A DNA stretch of 64,000 nucleotides from positions 604,429-668,428 of the forward strand of contig CAOJXR010000001.1 of the NCBI GenBank assembly GCA_948465565.1, given 5' to 3'. Below, piece after piece: positions 28,770 through 39,763 of the stretch. Position numbers and translations under genes: made by a program. Numbering within the stretch: the first letter of the stretch is position 1; every line of letters starts with the position of its first letter. The notes under the pieces are model-generated. The model saw only the letters and a list, made by a program, of their open reading frames with translations, made no database searches and was not told the origin of the DNA. The DNA comes from an uncultured Clostridium sp. (lineage in GTDB: Bacteria; Bacillota; Clostridia; TANB77; CAG-508).

Positions 28770-30404
28770 TTACTTCTCCTTATGATATATACTCCCACCA
28801 ATAAACTCTCTAAGCAATGATGTATTAGGAATATCATCATCTGGAATATCATCAAAATACTCCAAAAGTTTAATAATTCTTTGAGCCTCACCATACTCTT
28901 TATGAGTATTATCAATCTCCTTAAGCAAAGGAACAGCATACTTCTTAAAAACAGCAAGTTCATAAATCAAAGAAGAATTAAACATATAATCTGCATACTC
29001 TTGGAATGGATAAATATTTTTCTCTTCCCCTCTATTAACTGAATACCATGTTTTCAAAGTAGTTAAAGCATCATAACCTCTAAAATTATAATCTCTAACA
29101 ATTCTTCTAATAAGTCTAGTATCAGTAGTAGAAATTCTATTAAAATAATCAATGTTCAAAACAGTCAAATCACTAATATATATTTTAACTTTCTCATCCT
29201 GAGGAATTTTAGAAGTCAATCTATCATTCAAGCAATGAATTCCCTCAATTACTAAAATATCCTCTTTTCCCATTTTCATAGTAGTACCATCGTAAATTTT
29301 AGTACCTATCTTAAAATCAAACTTAGGAACCTCAACAGTTTCCCCATTTAAAAGCTTAACAAGATGATCATTAAATAGCTTTAAGTCAATAGCTTCTATA
29401 CACTCAAAATCATAATTTCCTTGTTCATCTTTGGGTGTATCTTGCCTTTCAACAAAATAGTTATCAACAGAAATAGTAACAGGTTTAAAACCATTTAATC
29501 TAAGTGCAAGAGACAATTTCCTTGCAAAAGTTGTCTTACCAGAAGAAGAAGGACCAGCAATTAAAACCATCTTCACATTTTTCTTCTTCAAAATTTCATC
29601 TGCTAAATCCGAAATCTTTTTCTCATGTAAAGCCTCTGAAAGCAAAATAAAATCATTTATATCTCCACTTTCAACTTTTCTATTTAATTTATGAACTGTA
29701 TTAACATTCAAAAGCTTATATATATCCTCATACTCTTTAAAAGTAGATAATAATTTCTTCGTCTCTTTATACTCACTCATTTCATAAGGATTCTTTTTGT
29801 CCGGATAACGAACTAAATAGCCGTCCTTATATAACTCTATATCAAAATTCTGCATAACTCCCGTAGATAAAGGCATTGTACCATATAAATAATTATAATA
29901 ATCACCACAAAAATATAAAGAAATCTCTTTTGCATGATTATTTATCTGAAATCTACCATTAGCACTTTTACTATGAGCATAAAAAGCCTTAGCTTCCTCA
30001 ATTGTCATAACTGTTTTAGTAATTGGCAAATCTAAATCAATTATCTCTCTCATTCTCTTTTTAACTTTAGCAATATCATCCTCTGTAAGTTTCATATTAT
30101 CAACTTGGCAAAACATAGAATTATGTAATTGATAATTTACAGTAAGTAAAGCCACTGGATATACATCTGCAAACGCTTTTCCCATTACAAACATAATTCC
30201 TCTTATATATACTTCTCTACCCTCTTTAGCATGTAAATCCAACAATTGCACTCTAGAATTATCACGGATTTCGTAATCTAGAGAATGTACCTCATTATTA
30301 CAAATACACGCAATATGCTTATCAGTAATCTCATCTTTTAACAACTCATTCACTTGAATAGGCTGACTTGCCTCAAAAACTTTATCTTCATAAATAATTT
30401 TCAT
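28770..30404 (-). CDS. Nucleoside kinase with TGS and tRNA-synthetase-like domains
   Basis: 544 residues. An N-terminal TGS-like ubiquitin fold (about 1-60), a threonyl/alanyl tRNA synthetase second-additional-like domain (MFVMGKAFADVYP), and a uridine kinase-type P-loop domain (LIAGPSSSGKTTFARKLS near residue 280; DGTTMKMGKEDILVIEGIH). This architecture is annotated as nucleoside kinase in Clostridia; it probably phosphorylates uridine or another nucleoside. Start preceded by GGAGAGG. Complete. Confidence 0.82.
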   Translation of the reverse strand: MKIIYEDKVFEASQPIQVNELLKDEITDKHIACICNNEVHSLDYEIRDNSRVQLLDLHAKEGREVYIRGIMFVMGKAFADVYPVALLTVNYQLHNSMFCQVDNMKLTEDDIAKVKKRMREIIDLDLPITKTVMTIEEAKAFYAHSKSANGRFQINNHAKEISLYFCGDYYNYLYGTMPLSTGVMQNFDIELYKDGYLVRYPDKKNPYEMSEYKETKKLLSTFKEYEDIYKLLNVNTVHKLNRKVESGDINDFILLSEALHEKKISDLADEILKKKNVKMVLIAGPSSSGKTTFARKLSLALRLNGFKPVTISVDNYFVERQDTPKDEQGNYDFECIEAIDLKLFNDHLVKLLNGETVEVPKFDFKIGTKIYDGTTMKMGKEDILVIEGIHCLNDRLTSKIPQDEKVKIYISDLTVLNIDYFNRISTTDTRLIRRIVRDYNFRGYDALTTLKTWYSVNRGEEKNIYPFQEYADYMFNSSLIYELAVFKKYAVPLLKEIDNTHKEYGEAQRIIKLLEYFDDIPDDDIPNTSLLREFIGGSIYHKEK

Positions 30405-30496
30405 ATATAACCTCTCCTTTTGTAAAAAATAGCAGGAACATATTTTCCTGCCTTTAAATGTTTATTATATATACTATTGTTATATCTTCCCCAAAG

Positions 30497-30685
30497 TTAC
30501 AAATAAAACAATAATAACATCCCTCCTATAACAGTAAAAATAAATCCAAACATTTTCAATCCTAGTGTAGCCTCATTTTGATCACCAAATCCAAAAAATT
30601 TCTTTGTAATTATTCGTGCATCATACACTAATATTATTCCTATTGCAATTAATATAGCTCCTACTAAAACTAAAATTAAATCCAT
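30497..30685 (-). CDS. Small two-helix membrane protein
   Basis: About 62 residues with two hydrophobic helices (ILVLVGAILIAIGIILVYDA and GFIFTVIGGMLLLFYL) joined by a short polar loop with KKFFGFGDQNE. AAAGGATG supports the ATG at 30685. Not recognised. It sits between recG and the nucleoside kinase. Confidence 0.55.
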   Translation of the reverse strand: MDLILVLVGAILIAIGIILVYDARIITKKFFGFGDQNEATLGLKMFGFIFTVIGGMLLLFYL

Positions 30686-30754
30686 CTTATACATCCTTTT
30701 ACTTATTTAAATACACATCAATTATAACCTTTGCCAGGCCTAAAGTCAATATTA

Positions 30755-32800
30755 CTAAATCTCTATCCTATCCCCAAATTTTTCATCTATCATCTTCCTA
30801 AACAATACATTTTCCTTTTTTTCAAGTTTAGGATCTTGCTCAATTATTTTCATTGCAACAGCTTGAGCATTTTTAAGCTCTGGTAAATCTTCAAACAAAT
30901 TAACAATTTTAAACTCAGGTAAACCATGTTGTTTCGTACCAAAAAACTCACCAGTCCCACGAAGTTCCAAATCCTTTTCAGAAATAACAAAACCATCATT
31001 TGTAGAAACCATAACTTTCATTCTTTGTACAATCAAATCACTATTTCCATTATATTTCAAAATACAATAAGACTTATATCCACCTCTTCCAACTCTACCA
31101 CGTAACTGGTGAAGTTGCGCCAAACCAAACCTTTCAGCATTCTCAATAACCATAACACTACTATTAGGAACATTAACACCAACCTCAATAACAGTTGTAG
31201 AAATTAAAATATCAATCTCACCATCTTTAAATCTTTCCATTATAGCATCTTTTTCTTTTGGTTTCATCTTTCCATGTAAGTATTCAACACTATATTCCTT
31301 AAATACCTCATTTTTATATTTTTCAGCAATCTCTAAAACAGATTTTGCATTAATCTCCTCATTTTCTTCAACTAAAGGACATACAATATATACCTGTCTC
31401 CCCTCATCAATATTTTGCTTGATAAATAAATTAACCCTATCTTCCATATTCTTTTTAACAGCAAAAGTATCAATAGGTTTTCTATTAGGCGGCAATTCAT
31501 CAATAATCGAAATATCCAAATCGCCATATAAAATAAGCGCAAGTGTTCTTGGAATTGGTGTTGCCGTCATAACTAAAACATCTGGATTATTACCCTTCTC
31601 TGCCATAGTACTTCTCTGTCTTACACCAAAACGATGTTGCTCATCAGTAACAACTAATCCCAAATTTTTAAAAACAACATTCTCCTGTAAAAGAGCATGA
31701 GTTCCAATAACAACATCAATCTCACCTTCTCTTAATCGTGTTAAAATATCATCCTTTTTCTTTTTTGGAATTCCACTAACTAAAAGTTCACTTCTAATTC
31801 CAAAAGAAGTCAAAATCTCATTAAAACTCTCCAAATGTTGTTCAGCCAAAATTCCTGTAGGAACCATAATTGCAGCCTGATATCCACTTTTTACACACTT
31901 ATATGCAGAAATAATAGCCAAAACTGTCTTACCTGAACCAACATCACCTTGAAGAAGCCTATTCATCGGCTTATCAGACTCCATATCCTTATCAATTTCC
32001 TCTAAAACCCTAGCCTGTGCCTTTGTCAAAGGAAATGGAAGCATATTTATAACATCTGACATTTTTGCATCTTTATCAAATGTAATACCACGAACATCTC
32101 TAGTATACTGATTTTTTAATGCCAAAAGTGCAAGTTGCATAGTAATTAATTCCTCAAAAACAAGTCTCCTTCTGGCAACTTGAAAACTATCTAAAGAATC
32201 AGGAAAATGAATTTGAGAAATAGCACTTTTTAAATCACATAACTTATAATCTTTTTTAATATACTCAGGAAGAGTCTCATAAACCTCACTTTCAGCAGCT
32301 TGCAATCCATTTTCAATAATCTTTCTCAATGTTGCTTGAGGCATTTTAAGTGTTGTTGGATAAATTGGGATAATTCTTCCTGTATTTTTAGAATTTTCCA
32401 ACTTATCATACACAGGTGAACTCATCTCCACCTTTCCATTTTTAACACTAACCTTTCCATAAAACTTATAATATTCACCAGGTTTAAAAAGACTTTTCAA
32501 ATAAGACTGATTAAACCAAGTTATCTGACACACACCCGTATCATCACGAACATTCATCTTCAAAATCGTCATTCCTTTACGAATACGAATTTCCGCAACT
32601 CTAGTAACTGGCATAGCTTCAATAAGCACTTCTTCTCCATCAGTAACTTCACATATCTTCTTTGGAATACTCCTATCCTCATGATTTCTCGGATAATATG
32701 TAATTAAATCTTTTAAATTAAATATACCCAGCCTATTTAATAACTTTGCACGAGCCTCTCCAACACCTTTAACAAATTGAACATTATCCTCTAATTTCAC
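30755..32800 (-). CDS. recG: ATP-dependent DNA helicase RecG
   Basis: 681 residues, normal length. N-terminal wedge/OB domain (VCQITWFNQSYLKSLFKPGE), Walker A LQGDVGSGKTVLA, DEQH (TDEQHRFGVRQR), MTATPIPRTLAL, and QLRGRVGRG with the C-terminal TRG-type segment. Drives branch migration and fork regression. It follows a DUF1294 gene and polC on the same strand. No internal CGG. Confidence 0.95.
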   Translation of the reverse strand: MKLEDNVQFVKGVGEARAKLLNRLGIFNLKDLITYYPRNHEDRSIPKKICEVTDGEEVLIEAMPVTRVAEIRIRKGMTILKMNVRDDTGVCQITWFNQSYLKSLFKPGEYYKFYGKVSVKNGKVEMSSPVYDKLENSKNTGRIIPIYPTTLKMPQATLRKIIENGLQAAESEVYETLPEYIKKDYKLCDLKSAISQIHFPDSLDSFQVARRRLVFEELITMQLALLALKNQYTRDVRGITFDKDAKMSDVINMLPFPLTKAQARVLEEIDKDMESDKPMNRLLQGDVGSGKTVLAIISAYKCVKSGYQAAIMVPTGILAEQHLESFNEILTSFGIRSELLVSGIPKKKKDDILTRLREGEIDVVIGTHALLQENVVFKNLGLVVTDEQHRFGVRQRSTMAEKGNNPDVLVMTATPIPRTLALILYGDLDISIIDELPPNRKPIDTFAVKKNMEDRVNLFIKQNIDEGRQVYIVCPLVEENEEINAKSVLEIAEKYKNEVFKEYSVEYLHGKMKPKEKDAIMERFKDGEIDILISTTVIEVGVNVPNSSVMVIENAERFGLAQLHQLRGRVGRGGYKSYCILKYNGNSDLIVQRMKVMVSTNDGFVISEKDLELRGTGEFFGTKQHGLPEFKIVNLFEDLPELKNAQAVAMKIIEQDPKLEKKENVLFRKMIDEKFGDRIEI

Positions 32801-32818
32801 AAAACTTCTCCCAGAACT

Positions 32819-33121
32819 TTATTTTATAACATATTTAACCACAACATAAATAACCAAAAATATCTCACTAAGTAAAATAACTGGAAATCCAATAGTAAAT
32901 CTCAATTTTTTAGTCTTATGTCTAAAAGTATACATACCAGCAATAGTACCAAAACCACCACCAAGTAAAGTAACAGTAAATAATGTATTTTCAGGAATTC
33001 TCCAAGAGCCCCTCTTAGCCTTTGCCTTATCAATCCACATCATAAAAAATCCAACAACATTAATTACCAACAAATATATTACAACTGTTTTCCAAGAAAA
33101 TAATAACTCATATTCTCCCAT
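32819..33121 (-). CDS. DUF1294 family membrane protein
   Basis: 100 residues, three helices, with the family core FFMMWIDKAKAKRGSWRIPE followed by LLGGGFGTIAGMYTFRHKTK. Function unknown. Eleven bases after polC; likely co-transcribed with polC and recG. Confidence 0.82.
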   Translation of the reverse strand: MGEYELLFSWKTVVIYLLVINVVGFFMMWIDKAKAKRGSWRIPENTLFTVTLLGGGFGTIAGMYTFRHKTKKLRFTIGFPVILLSEIFLVIYVVVKYVIK

Positions 33122-33132
33122 AAAAATTCCTC

Positions 33133-36100
33133 CTAAGCAAATAAAGACATCTGATTACTCTGTGTCATTCCTTTCAAACATCCAACTTTCTGCAACACTT
33201 CTATTACTGACTTACCAACCTTACCTCTAAGCTGCAAATCATCAATACACATAAACTTCTCTTCCTCTCTAGCAGCCTGCATACTAATAGCAGCAACAGT
33301 ACCAATACCAGGCACACTATTTAAAGGAGGCCTAATCATACCATCTTCAATCTGAAACTTAGTAGCATCAGACTTATATAAATCAACAGGTAAAAATTTA
33401 ATACCTCTTTCATACATCTCCAAAACAAGTTCCAAAACAGGATACATATCCTTATCCTTTGGAAGAGCTGCATTTCCAGCCATATCAATCTCACGCATCT
33501 TATTTATAACTTTCTCTTTACCATTACACATAAGGTCATAATCAAATCCATCAGCTCTAATAGAAAAAAATGCAGTATAATAGGCAACAGGTCTATGAAC
33601 CTTATACCAAGCAATTCTAAAAGCATTAGTAACATACGCAGCAGCATGAGCTTTAGGGAACATGTACTTAATCTTTTCGCAAGATTTTATATACCATTCT
33701 GGAACATCATGATCCTTCATAATTTTTACATATTCAGCCCATTTTTCAGGGTCCTTAAGTGCTTTACCCTTACGAACAGTCTCCATAATCTTAAAAGCAT
33801 GATTCGGTTCCAAACCTTTTTTCATCAAATAAACCATAATATCATCTCTACAACCTATAGCCTCACTAAGTGTAACAATACCTTGATTTATAAGCTCTTG
33901 AGCATTATTAAGCCATACATCAGTACCATGAGAAAGACCAGAAATACTTATAAGTTCAGCAAAAGTAGTAGGTTTTGTATCAACAAGCATTCCTCTAACA
34001 AACTTCGTACCAAACTCAGGAACACCAAAAGTACCAACCTCAGAATGTATCTGTTCTGGAGTCACTCCAAGTGCCTCTGTTGACCTAAAAATAGACATAG
34101 TCTCTTTATCATCAAGAGGAACCTTTGTAGGGTCCTCACCTGTCAAATCAAATAACATACGAATCATAGTAGGATCATCATGCCCTAGAATATCAAGCTT
34201 AAGCAAATTCTGGTCAATAGAGTGATAATCAAAATGAGTAGTAACAATATCAGAATTAGGATCATCAGCTGGATGTTGAACTGGGCAAAATTCAAAAATC
34301 TCTCTACCCTTTGGAACAACTATAATTCCACCAGGATGCTGTCCTGTAGTTCTCTTAATTCCAGTACAACCTGTTGAAAGTCTTGCAATTTCAGCACTTG
34401 TAACTGGTATGTGTCTCTCCTCAAAATAATTCTTAACATAACCAAAAGCCGTTTTATCAGCAACAGTACCAACAGTACCAGCCTTAAAAGTAGTACCTTT
34501 ACCAAAAATTACTTCTGTATATTTATGAGCCTTTGCCTGATATTCACCAGAAAAGTTAAGGTCAATATCTGGCTCCTTGTCACCATTAAATCCAAGGAAT
34601 GTCTCAAAAGGAATATCCATACCATCCTTAGCAAGCTTATGCCCGCACTTAGGACAATCTTTATCAGGAAGGTCAAAACCGTTTTTAACACCATAATCCG
34701 TAAAATCAGAATACTTACAATTAGGACATCTATAATGAGCCTGAAGTGAGTTAACCTCAGTAATACCAGTCATATTAGCAACAAATGATGAACCAACAGA
34801 ACCTCTGGAACCAACAATATATCCATCCTCATTAGATTTCCAAACAAGCTTCTGAGCAATAATATACATAACCGAGAATCCATTTTTTATAATAGAATCA
34901 AGCTCCTTATCAAGTCTAGATTGAACTATTTCAGGCAAATTCTCTCCATACAATTCATGAGCCTTATCATATGCAATATCCTTAATAGTTTGCTCACATC
35001 CCTCAATATGAGGAGGACACTTTTCATCAGAAATAGGACTAATTCTATCGCACATATCAGCAATTTTATTAGTATTAGTAACAACTACTTCATACGCCTT
35101 CTCCTCACCCAAATAAGCAAACTCTTCAATCATTTCCTCTGTTGTACGTAAATACAATGGTGCTTGGAAATCAGCATCATCATACTTCTGACCAGCTTGC
35201 AAAATACGTCTATAAATCTCATCTTGAGGATCCATAAAATGAACATCACAAGTAGCAACAACTAACTTTCCTAATCTTTCCCCAAGTTCAACAATCTTCC
35301 TATTAATATTTTGAAGCTCAAAATCATCTGCAACAGTACCATTTCTAACCATGTACTCATTATTTCCAACAGGCTGAATTTCTAAATAATCATAATACTT
35401 AGCAATAGCCTCTATATCCTCTTCTGGTCTACCTGCAACAATTGCTCTATATAATTCACCAGCCTCACAAGCACTACCCAAAATCAAACCTTCTCTATAC
35501 TTCTCAAACAAACTCTTCAAAATGCGAGGTTTTTTATAAAAGTAATCTAAATGCGAATATGAAACTAATTTATACAAATTCTTTAAACCAACATAATCCT
35601 TAGCCAAAATTATTGCATGGTAAGAAGGAAGTTTTTTATATGCATCTGGGTCCCCTGCAAAAACAACATCAATATCATCAACCGTTTTTGCACCCTTCTC
35701 CTTCAATTTCTCTATCATAACATTAAATACCGCAACTAAAGTTTTAACATCATCTAACGCTCTATGAGCAACTTCAACAACAATATCTAACTTATCTGCA
35801 ATAAGACCAAGTTTATATCTCTTCATATCTGGAAAAATAACCTTCGCAAGTCTCAAAGTATCTATATATGTATTATCTAATGTATAACCATATTCAGAAA
35901 AATTATGTTTCAAAAATCCAATATCAAAATCCGCATTATGTGCAACTAAAACGCTATCACCAATAAAATCAATAATCTTAGGAATAACTTTATCAATAGT
36001 TTCAGCATCTTTAACCATATCATCAGTAATATGTGTAACCTCGACAACTTCTTGAGGTATAGGCTTTTCAGGATTTACAAAACACTCAAACTCATCAACA

Positions 36101-37872
36101 ACCTCACCATTTCTTATCTTAATAATACCAACCTCTGTAATCTTCTCTGTTCTAAAAGACAAACCAGTTGTTTCTAAATCAAGTACACAATATTCTCCAT
36201 CAATATCCTGTGTGCGAGGATATACAACACTAGGGTCTTTATCAGGAACAAAATATGCCTCAACACCATAAATAACCTTCAAATCAGCACCTGACTTACC
36301 CAAAAATTTATGTGCCTCAGGGAAACTTTGAACAACACCATGGTCAGTAATTGCAATAGACTTCCACCCCCAACTAATAGCTCTTTTTAGCAAAGCCTCT
36401 GCAGAAGTTACAGCATCCATCTGACTCATCTGAGTATGCAAATGAAGTTCAACCCTCTTCTCCTCAGAATTATCCATTCTCTTTATCTTAGACTTACCAG
36501 CAGTCTCAATAATAGTATTAGCCATTATAGTAATCTCTTTTGCAAAATTATCATATTTAGCAATACCATCAATCTTTATACCTTTAGCACTTTTTAATCT
36601 ACCCATAACCTCTTTTGTCTTTTTTCCTTCAACAAAAGCCTTTACAGTCATAGTACTACTTCCATCATATAAATTAAACATAACAATAGTTCTATCACCT
36701 TTAATATCACGAGTATCTGTACTAATAATCTCTCCTTCAATACACACGCTATCAGTATCATTATTTATATCAATAATTTTCATCATAGGAGTTTTTATAT
36801 TCAAGCTTCTACCATAAATAAGCGGACTCTTTTCCTCTGGCTCTCCAGCCTTTTCTCCTGTTTCATCCCCATCCTTCTTATTAAGTTTAAAACTTGATTT
36901 AATAACATTATTCGCCATAATAGTTATCTCATTAGCATAATCATCAAACTTAGCTGTACCATCAACTTTAACACCTTGTCCTTCTTTAAGTTGCTCTAGT
37001 ATACTATTTTTCATATTTGCATCAATAAAAGCCTTACAAATAATATTACTTTCCCCATCATCAACACTAAAGCTAACAATAACCCTATCATTTTTTATAT
37101 CTCTTGAAGTAATATTTGTAATTTCACCTTCAATATTAACCTTAGTAGTACTATCATTTATATCTGAAATAGCAGCAAACTTACTCCTAATATTTACAGT
37201 CTTACCAATAATCAAACCTTCTGGTTTATCTAAATTAGGTACACTTTCTCCAGTAGTAGCAACAACTTGTCCATCATTAGAAGAGCTACTAGCCTGCCTA
37301 TTAGCTCTTTCCATAGCCTCACGTCTAGCCATTTCTTGCATATGTAATAAAGCCTCATGTTCCTGAGCCCTAATATATTTCTCATATTCCTCTTTACTCG
37401 TCTCAGCTTCTTCCTCAAAAGTAACCTTATATCTCTTACCATATAAATTATAAGCCAAATGCTCCAAACCCTTGTCAAACTTTTTTAAGCAAAGAAAATC
37501 TTTTCCTTTCATCTTCAAAGTAACACAAATAGTACTGTCACTAGTGCTAACAGTACTATTACAAAGCATAGCCTTACTCATAGGCTCCTTTTTACACATA
37601 TATGCAACAAGTGCCTTCCAGTCTTTTTCAATTGTCTGTTCTATTTGGACATCCTTGTATTCAATCTCAATTCTAGCATTTCCAACTTTAAAACGATTAA
37701 TAATATATTCCTCAAAATGAGAAATCTCCTCAATCGCAATCTTTTCACTACTCGTTAAACATACCTCTAGTCTATTACTCTTTTTATACAAATCTGCCTT
37801 AATAAACTCAGCCTCATTTATTTTCTCGTTTTTATTTTGATAATCACTAAATATATCTTTAACTTTTTGCAT
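33133..37872 (-). CDS. polC: DNA polymerase III PolC, with duplicated OB domain
   Basis: 1579 residues, longer than the usual roughly 1440. After an N-terminal domain come two tandem OB-fold units (about 215-335 and 348-465) that resemble each other: INIEGEIT-type strands, D-I-K-(N/G)-D-R and EITIMAN(N/T)-I in both. Then PHP (ELHLHTQMSQMDAVTS), DEDD exonuclease (CVLDLETTGLSFRTEKITE, HNADFDIGFL), and the polymerase palm/fingers (GSRGSVGSSFVANMTGI, GDKEPDIDLNFSGEYQ). The main replicative polymerase of Firmicutes, with proofreading built in. Duplication accounts for the extra length. Confidence 0.95.
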   Translation of the reverse strand: MQKVKDIFSDYQNKNEKINEAEFIKADLYKKSNRLEVCLTSSEKIAIEEISHFEEYIINRFKVGNARIEIEYKDVQIEQTIEKDWKALVAYMCKKEPMSKAMLCNSTVSTSDSTICVTLKMKGKDFLCLKKFDKGLEHLAYNLYGKRYKVTFEEEAETSKEEYEKYIRAQEHEALLHMQEMARREAMERANRQASSSSNDGQVVATTGESVPNLDKPEGLIIGKTVNIRSKFAAISDINDSTTKVNIEGEITNITSRDIKNDRVIVSFSVDDGESNIICKAFIDANMKNSILEQLKEGQGVKVDGTAKFDDYANEITIMANNVIKSSFKLNKKDGDETGEKAGEPEEKSPLIYGRSLNIKTPMMKIIDINNDTDSVCIEGEIISTDTRDIKGDRTIVMFNLYDGSSTMTVKAFVEGKKTKEVMGRLKSAKGIKIDGIAKYDNFAKEITIMANTIIETAGKSKIKRMDNSEEKRVELHLHTQMSQMDAVTSAEALLKRAISWGWKSIAITDHGVVQSFPEAHKFLGKSGADLKVIYGVEAYFVPDKDPSVVYPRTQDIDGEYCVLDLETTGLSFRTEKITEVGIIKIRNGEVVDEFECFVNPEKPIPQEVVEVTHITDDMVKDAETIDKVIPKIIDFIGDSVLVAHNADFDIGFLKHNFSEYGYTLDNTYIDTLRLAKVIFPDMKRYKLGLIADKLDIVVEVAHRALDDVKTLVAVFNVMIEKLKEKGAKTVDDIDVVFAGDPDAYKKLPSYHAIILAKDYVGLKNLYKLVSYSHLDYFYKKPRILKSLFEKYREGLILGSACEAGELYRAIVAGRPEEDIEAIAKYYDYLEIQPVGNNEYMVRNGTVADDFELQNINRKIVELGERLGKLVVATCDVHFMDPQDEIYRRILQAGQKYDDADFQAPLYLRTTEEMIEEFAYLGEEKAYEVVVTNTNKIADMCDRISPISDEKCPPHIEGCEQTIKDIAYDKAHELYGENLPEIVQSRLDKELDSIIKNGFSVMYIIAQKLVWKSNEDGYIVGSRGSVGSSFVANMTGITEVNSLQAHYRCPNCKYSDFTDYGVKNGFDLPDKDCPKCGHKLAKDGMDIPFETFLGFNGDKEPDIDLNFSGEYQAKAHKYTEVIFGKGTTFKAGTVGTVADKTAFGYVKNYFEERHIPVTSAEIARLSTGCTGIKRTTGQHPGGIIVVPKGREIFEFCPVQHPADDPNSDIVTTHFDYHSIDQNLLKLDILGHDDPTMIRMLFDLTGEDPTKVPLDDKETMSIFRSTEALGVTPEQIHSEVGTFGVPEFGTKFVRGMLVDTKPTTFAELISISGLSHGTDVWLNNAQELINQGIVTLSEAIGCRDDIMVYLMKKGLEPNHAFKIMETVRKGKALKDPEKWAEYVKIMKDHDVPEWYIKSCEKIKYMFPKAHAAAYVTNAFRIAWYKVHRPVAYYTAFFSIRADGFDYDLMCNGKEKVINKMREIDMAGNAALPKDKDMYPVLELVLEMYERGIKFLPVDLYKSDATKFQIEDGMIRPPLNSVPGIGTVAAISMQAAREEEKFMCIDDLQLRGKVGKSVIEVLQKVGCLKGMTQSNQMSLFA

Positions 37873-37886
37873 CTAAATTGCCTACC

Positions 37887-38441
37887 TTATTTAAATAATT
37901 CTTCAAATTTTCCAAAAACAGTTTCAATATTTTTTACAGATTCAATATATAAATATTTATCTAATGGATTTCTAGTTTTCCTTTTAATAACAATAGTTCC
38001 AACCTTAAATAATTGTTGCATATTACCCAATTGATAATACACTTCCTCAATATCATTAAAAGGAATTTCTTTCACCTTTTTTCTAAATATCCCTTGTATA
38101 AAAACTACTTTTGTTCTATATAAAGTACATTCACCTGAATTTATCTTAAGTTTTAAATAAAATAATGATACAATTCCCCAAACTGCAAATAATCCACCAA
38201 TTAACAAAGCATACTTCCAGTAAGCAAAATCAACAGACAAAATAACAGCAATCATAAAAATAACAATACCAATCTGTTCTATATGTCGTAACAACTCATA
38301 TCCCCAAACAAATTGTCTTTTAAATGTATAAACAGGTCTTTTATCATTACGTCTTTCTTGTTCCTCAAGCAATTTATTCATACAATTATTGCACATTTCA
38401 CCTGGCTTCTTTAATTCAGCTCCACATATTTTACAGTTCAT
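37887..38441 (-). CDS. Zinc-ribbon and PH-domain membrane protein
   Basis: 184 residues. Two Cys pairs at the N terminus (CKICGAELKKPGEMCNNC), two helices (IGIVIFMIAVILSVDFAYW and YALLIGGLFAVWGIVSLFYL), and a C-terminal bacterial PH-like domain (ECTLYRTKVVFIQGIFRKKV, IPFNDIEEVYY). Such proteins are of unknown function, perhaps envelope stress related. Between rseP and polC where ispG/proS are common in other genomes. Confidence 0.7.
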   Translation of the reverse strand: MNCKICGAELKKPGEMCNNCMNKLLEEQERRNDKRPVYTFKRQFVWGYELLRHIEQIGIVIFMIAVILSVDFAYWKYALLIGGLFAVWGIVSLFYLKLKINSGECTLYRTKVVFIQGIFRKKVKEIPFNDIEEVYYQLGNMQQLFKVGTIVIKRKTRNPLDKYLYIESVKNIETVFGKFEELFK

Positions 38442-38456
38442 CTTTTGTTCCTCCTA

Positions 38457-39713
38457 TTAGAAAAATCTAAGTACATCCATATATGAAATATAAATTGAAA
38501 GCAAAATCAGTAATGAAAACCCAACCATCTGTATCCAAATCTCTGTATTCTGTTTCAACGGCTTTCTTCTAATCGCTTCAATTAGCAATATCAATATCTT
38601 TCCACCATCCAAAGCAGGAAACGGCAACAAATTAGTAATACCTAATGACAATGAGACCACAGTCATCAAATATATAAAATCATATAAAGTACTTGTATTT
38701 GCAACAGTCTTAGAAATACCAATTGGCCCCATCATTTGGTCAACTGACACACCACCAGTAAACAAATTTTTAACATTATCTACTAAAGAAAGTGCAAAAT
38801 TTCCTGTTTCAAACCATGCATAATATAATCTTGTACCTATTGATTTATCAGCTAATCTAAACACAACTCCCAGATAATATGTTGAATATTCCTTTGGAGT
38901 AACAGTAACTTCTATTTCATCACCATTTCTTTTTACTTTTAATTTCAAATCTTTATCAGTTTCATTTATTATATTAGTTAATTTTTCATAATCATTTCTA
39001 ACATCTTCACCATTTGCCTCTAAAATAGTATCTCCAACTTCTAATACACCACTTACAGGTGAATTATCATACAAATATGCAATTTTCGTACTTTTATCAG
39101 AATTAGAATCTAAATATATTCCTATTGATTTTAATTTAACCTCAGTTGGCGTTACCCTTAAATCAAGAATTTCACCATTTCTCTTAACTTTTAAATTTAC
39201 TGTATTAGCACCTGTCTCAGCAAGTTTAGCATTCAAATCTTTCGTAATAAAAACATGTTTTCCTTCAATTTCAACAATCTCATCACCTGGCACAATTCCA
39301 GCTAAATCAGCACCATAATCTGGAGTAACAGATTCAATGTTTCTAGATGCAAAATTTCCAATAACAGCTATTAATACAAAATAAACTGTCAAACCAAACA
39401 CTATATTTACCACTCCACCAGCAGCAACAATAGCAATCCTTTTCCAGATTTTCTGCTTAGAAAAAGACCTCTCATCATCAGACCTTTCCTCTTCACCAAG
39501 CATACTAACAAATCCCCCAAAAGGAAAAGCTCTAAGAGAATATTCAGTTTCTCCCTTCTTCTTTGACCATAATTTCTTACCAAATCCAATAGAAAACTCA
39601 TTAACTTTTACCTTAAAAAATTTTGCAACTAAGAAATGACCACCTTCATGAATGAAAACTAAAAATCCTAAAACAAATATAATTTTAAAAGCATTTATAA
39701 AAAAAGATATCAA
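38457..39713 (-). CDS. rseP: Site-2 protease RseP/RasP
   Basis: 418 residues. Zinc site HEGGH in the first helix (LGFLVFIHEGGHFLVAKFF), two PDZ domains in tandem (about 130-280), and the second metal ligand region NLLPFPALDGGKI. An intramembrane protease that cleaves anti-sigma factors and signal peptides. The family more often has a single PDZ in Firmicutes, so two PDZ repeats are worth noting. Part of the pyrH-frr-uppS-cdsA-rseP cluster. Confidence 0.93.
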   Translation of the reverse strand: MISFFINAFKIIFVLGFLVFIHEGGHFLVAKFFKVKVNEFSIGFGKKLWSKKKGETEYSLRAFPFGGFVSMLGEEERSDDERSFSKQKIWKRIAIVAAGGVVNIVFGLTVYFVLIAVIGNFASRNIESVTPDYGADLAGIVPGDEIVEIEGKHVFITKDLNAKLAETGANTVNLKVKRNGEILDLRVTPTEVKLKSIGIYLDSNSDKSTKIAYLYDNSPVSGVLEVGDTILEANGEDVRNDYEKLTNIINETDKDLKLKVKRNGDEIEVTVTPKEYSTYYLGVVFRLADKSIGTRLYYAWFETGNFALSLVDNVKNLFTGGVSVDQMMGPIGISKTVANTSTLYDFIYLMTVVSLSLGITNLLPFPALDGGKILILLIEAIRRKPLKQNTEIWIQMVGFSLLILLSIYISYMDVLRFF

Positions 39714-39763
39714 AACAGCCTCCTATTAAAGCAATACCTCATAACTTATCTCTTTTGTACAAT

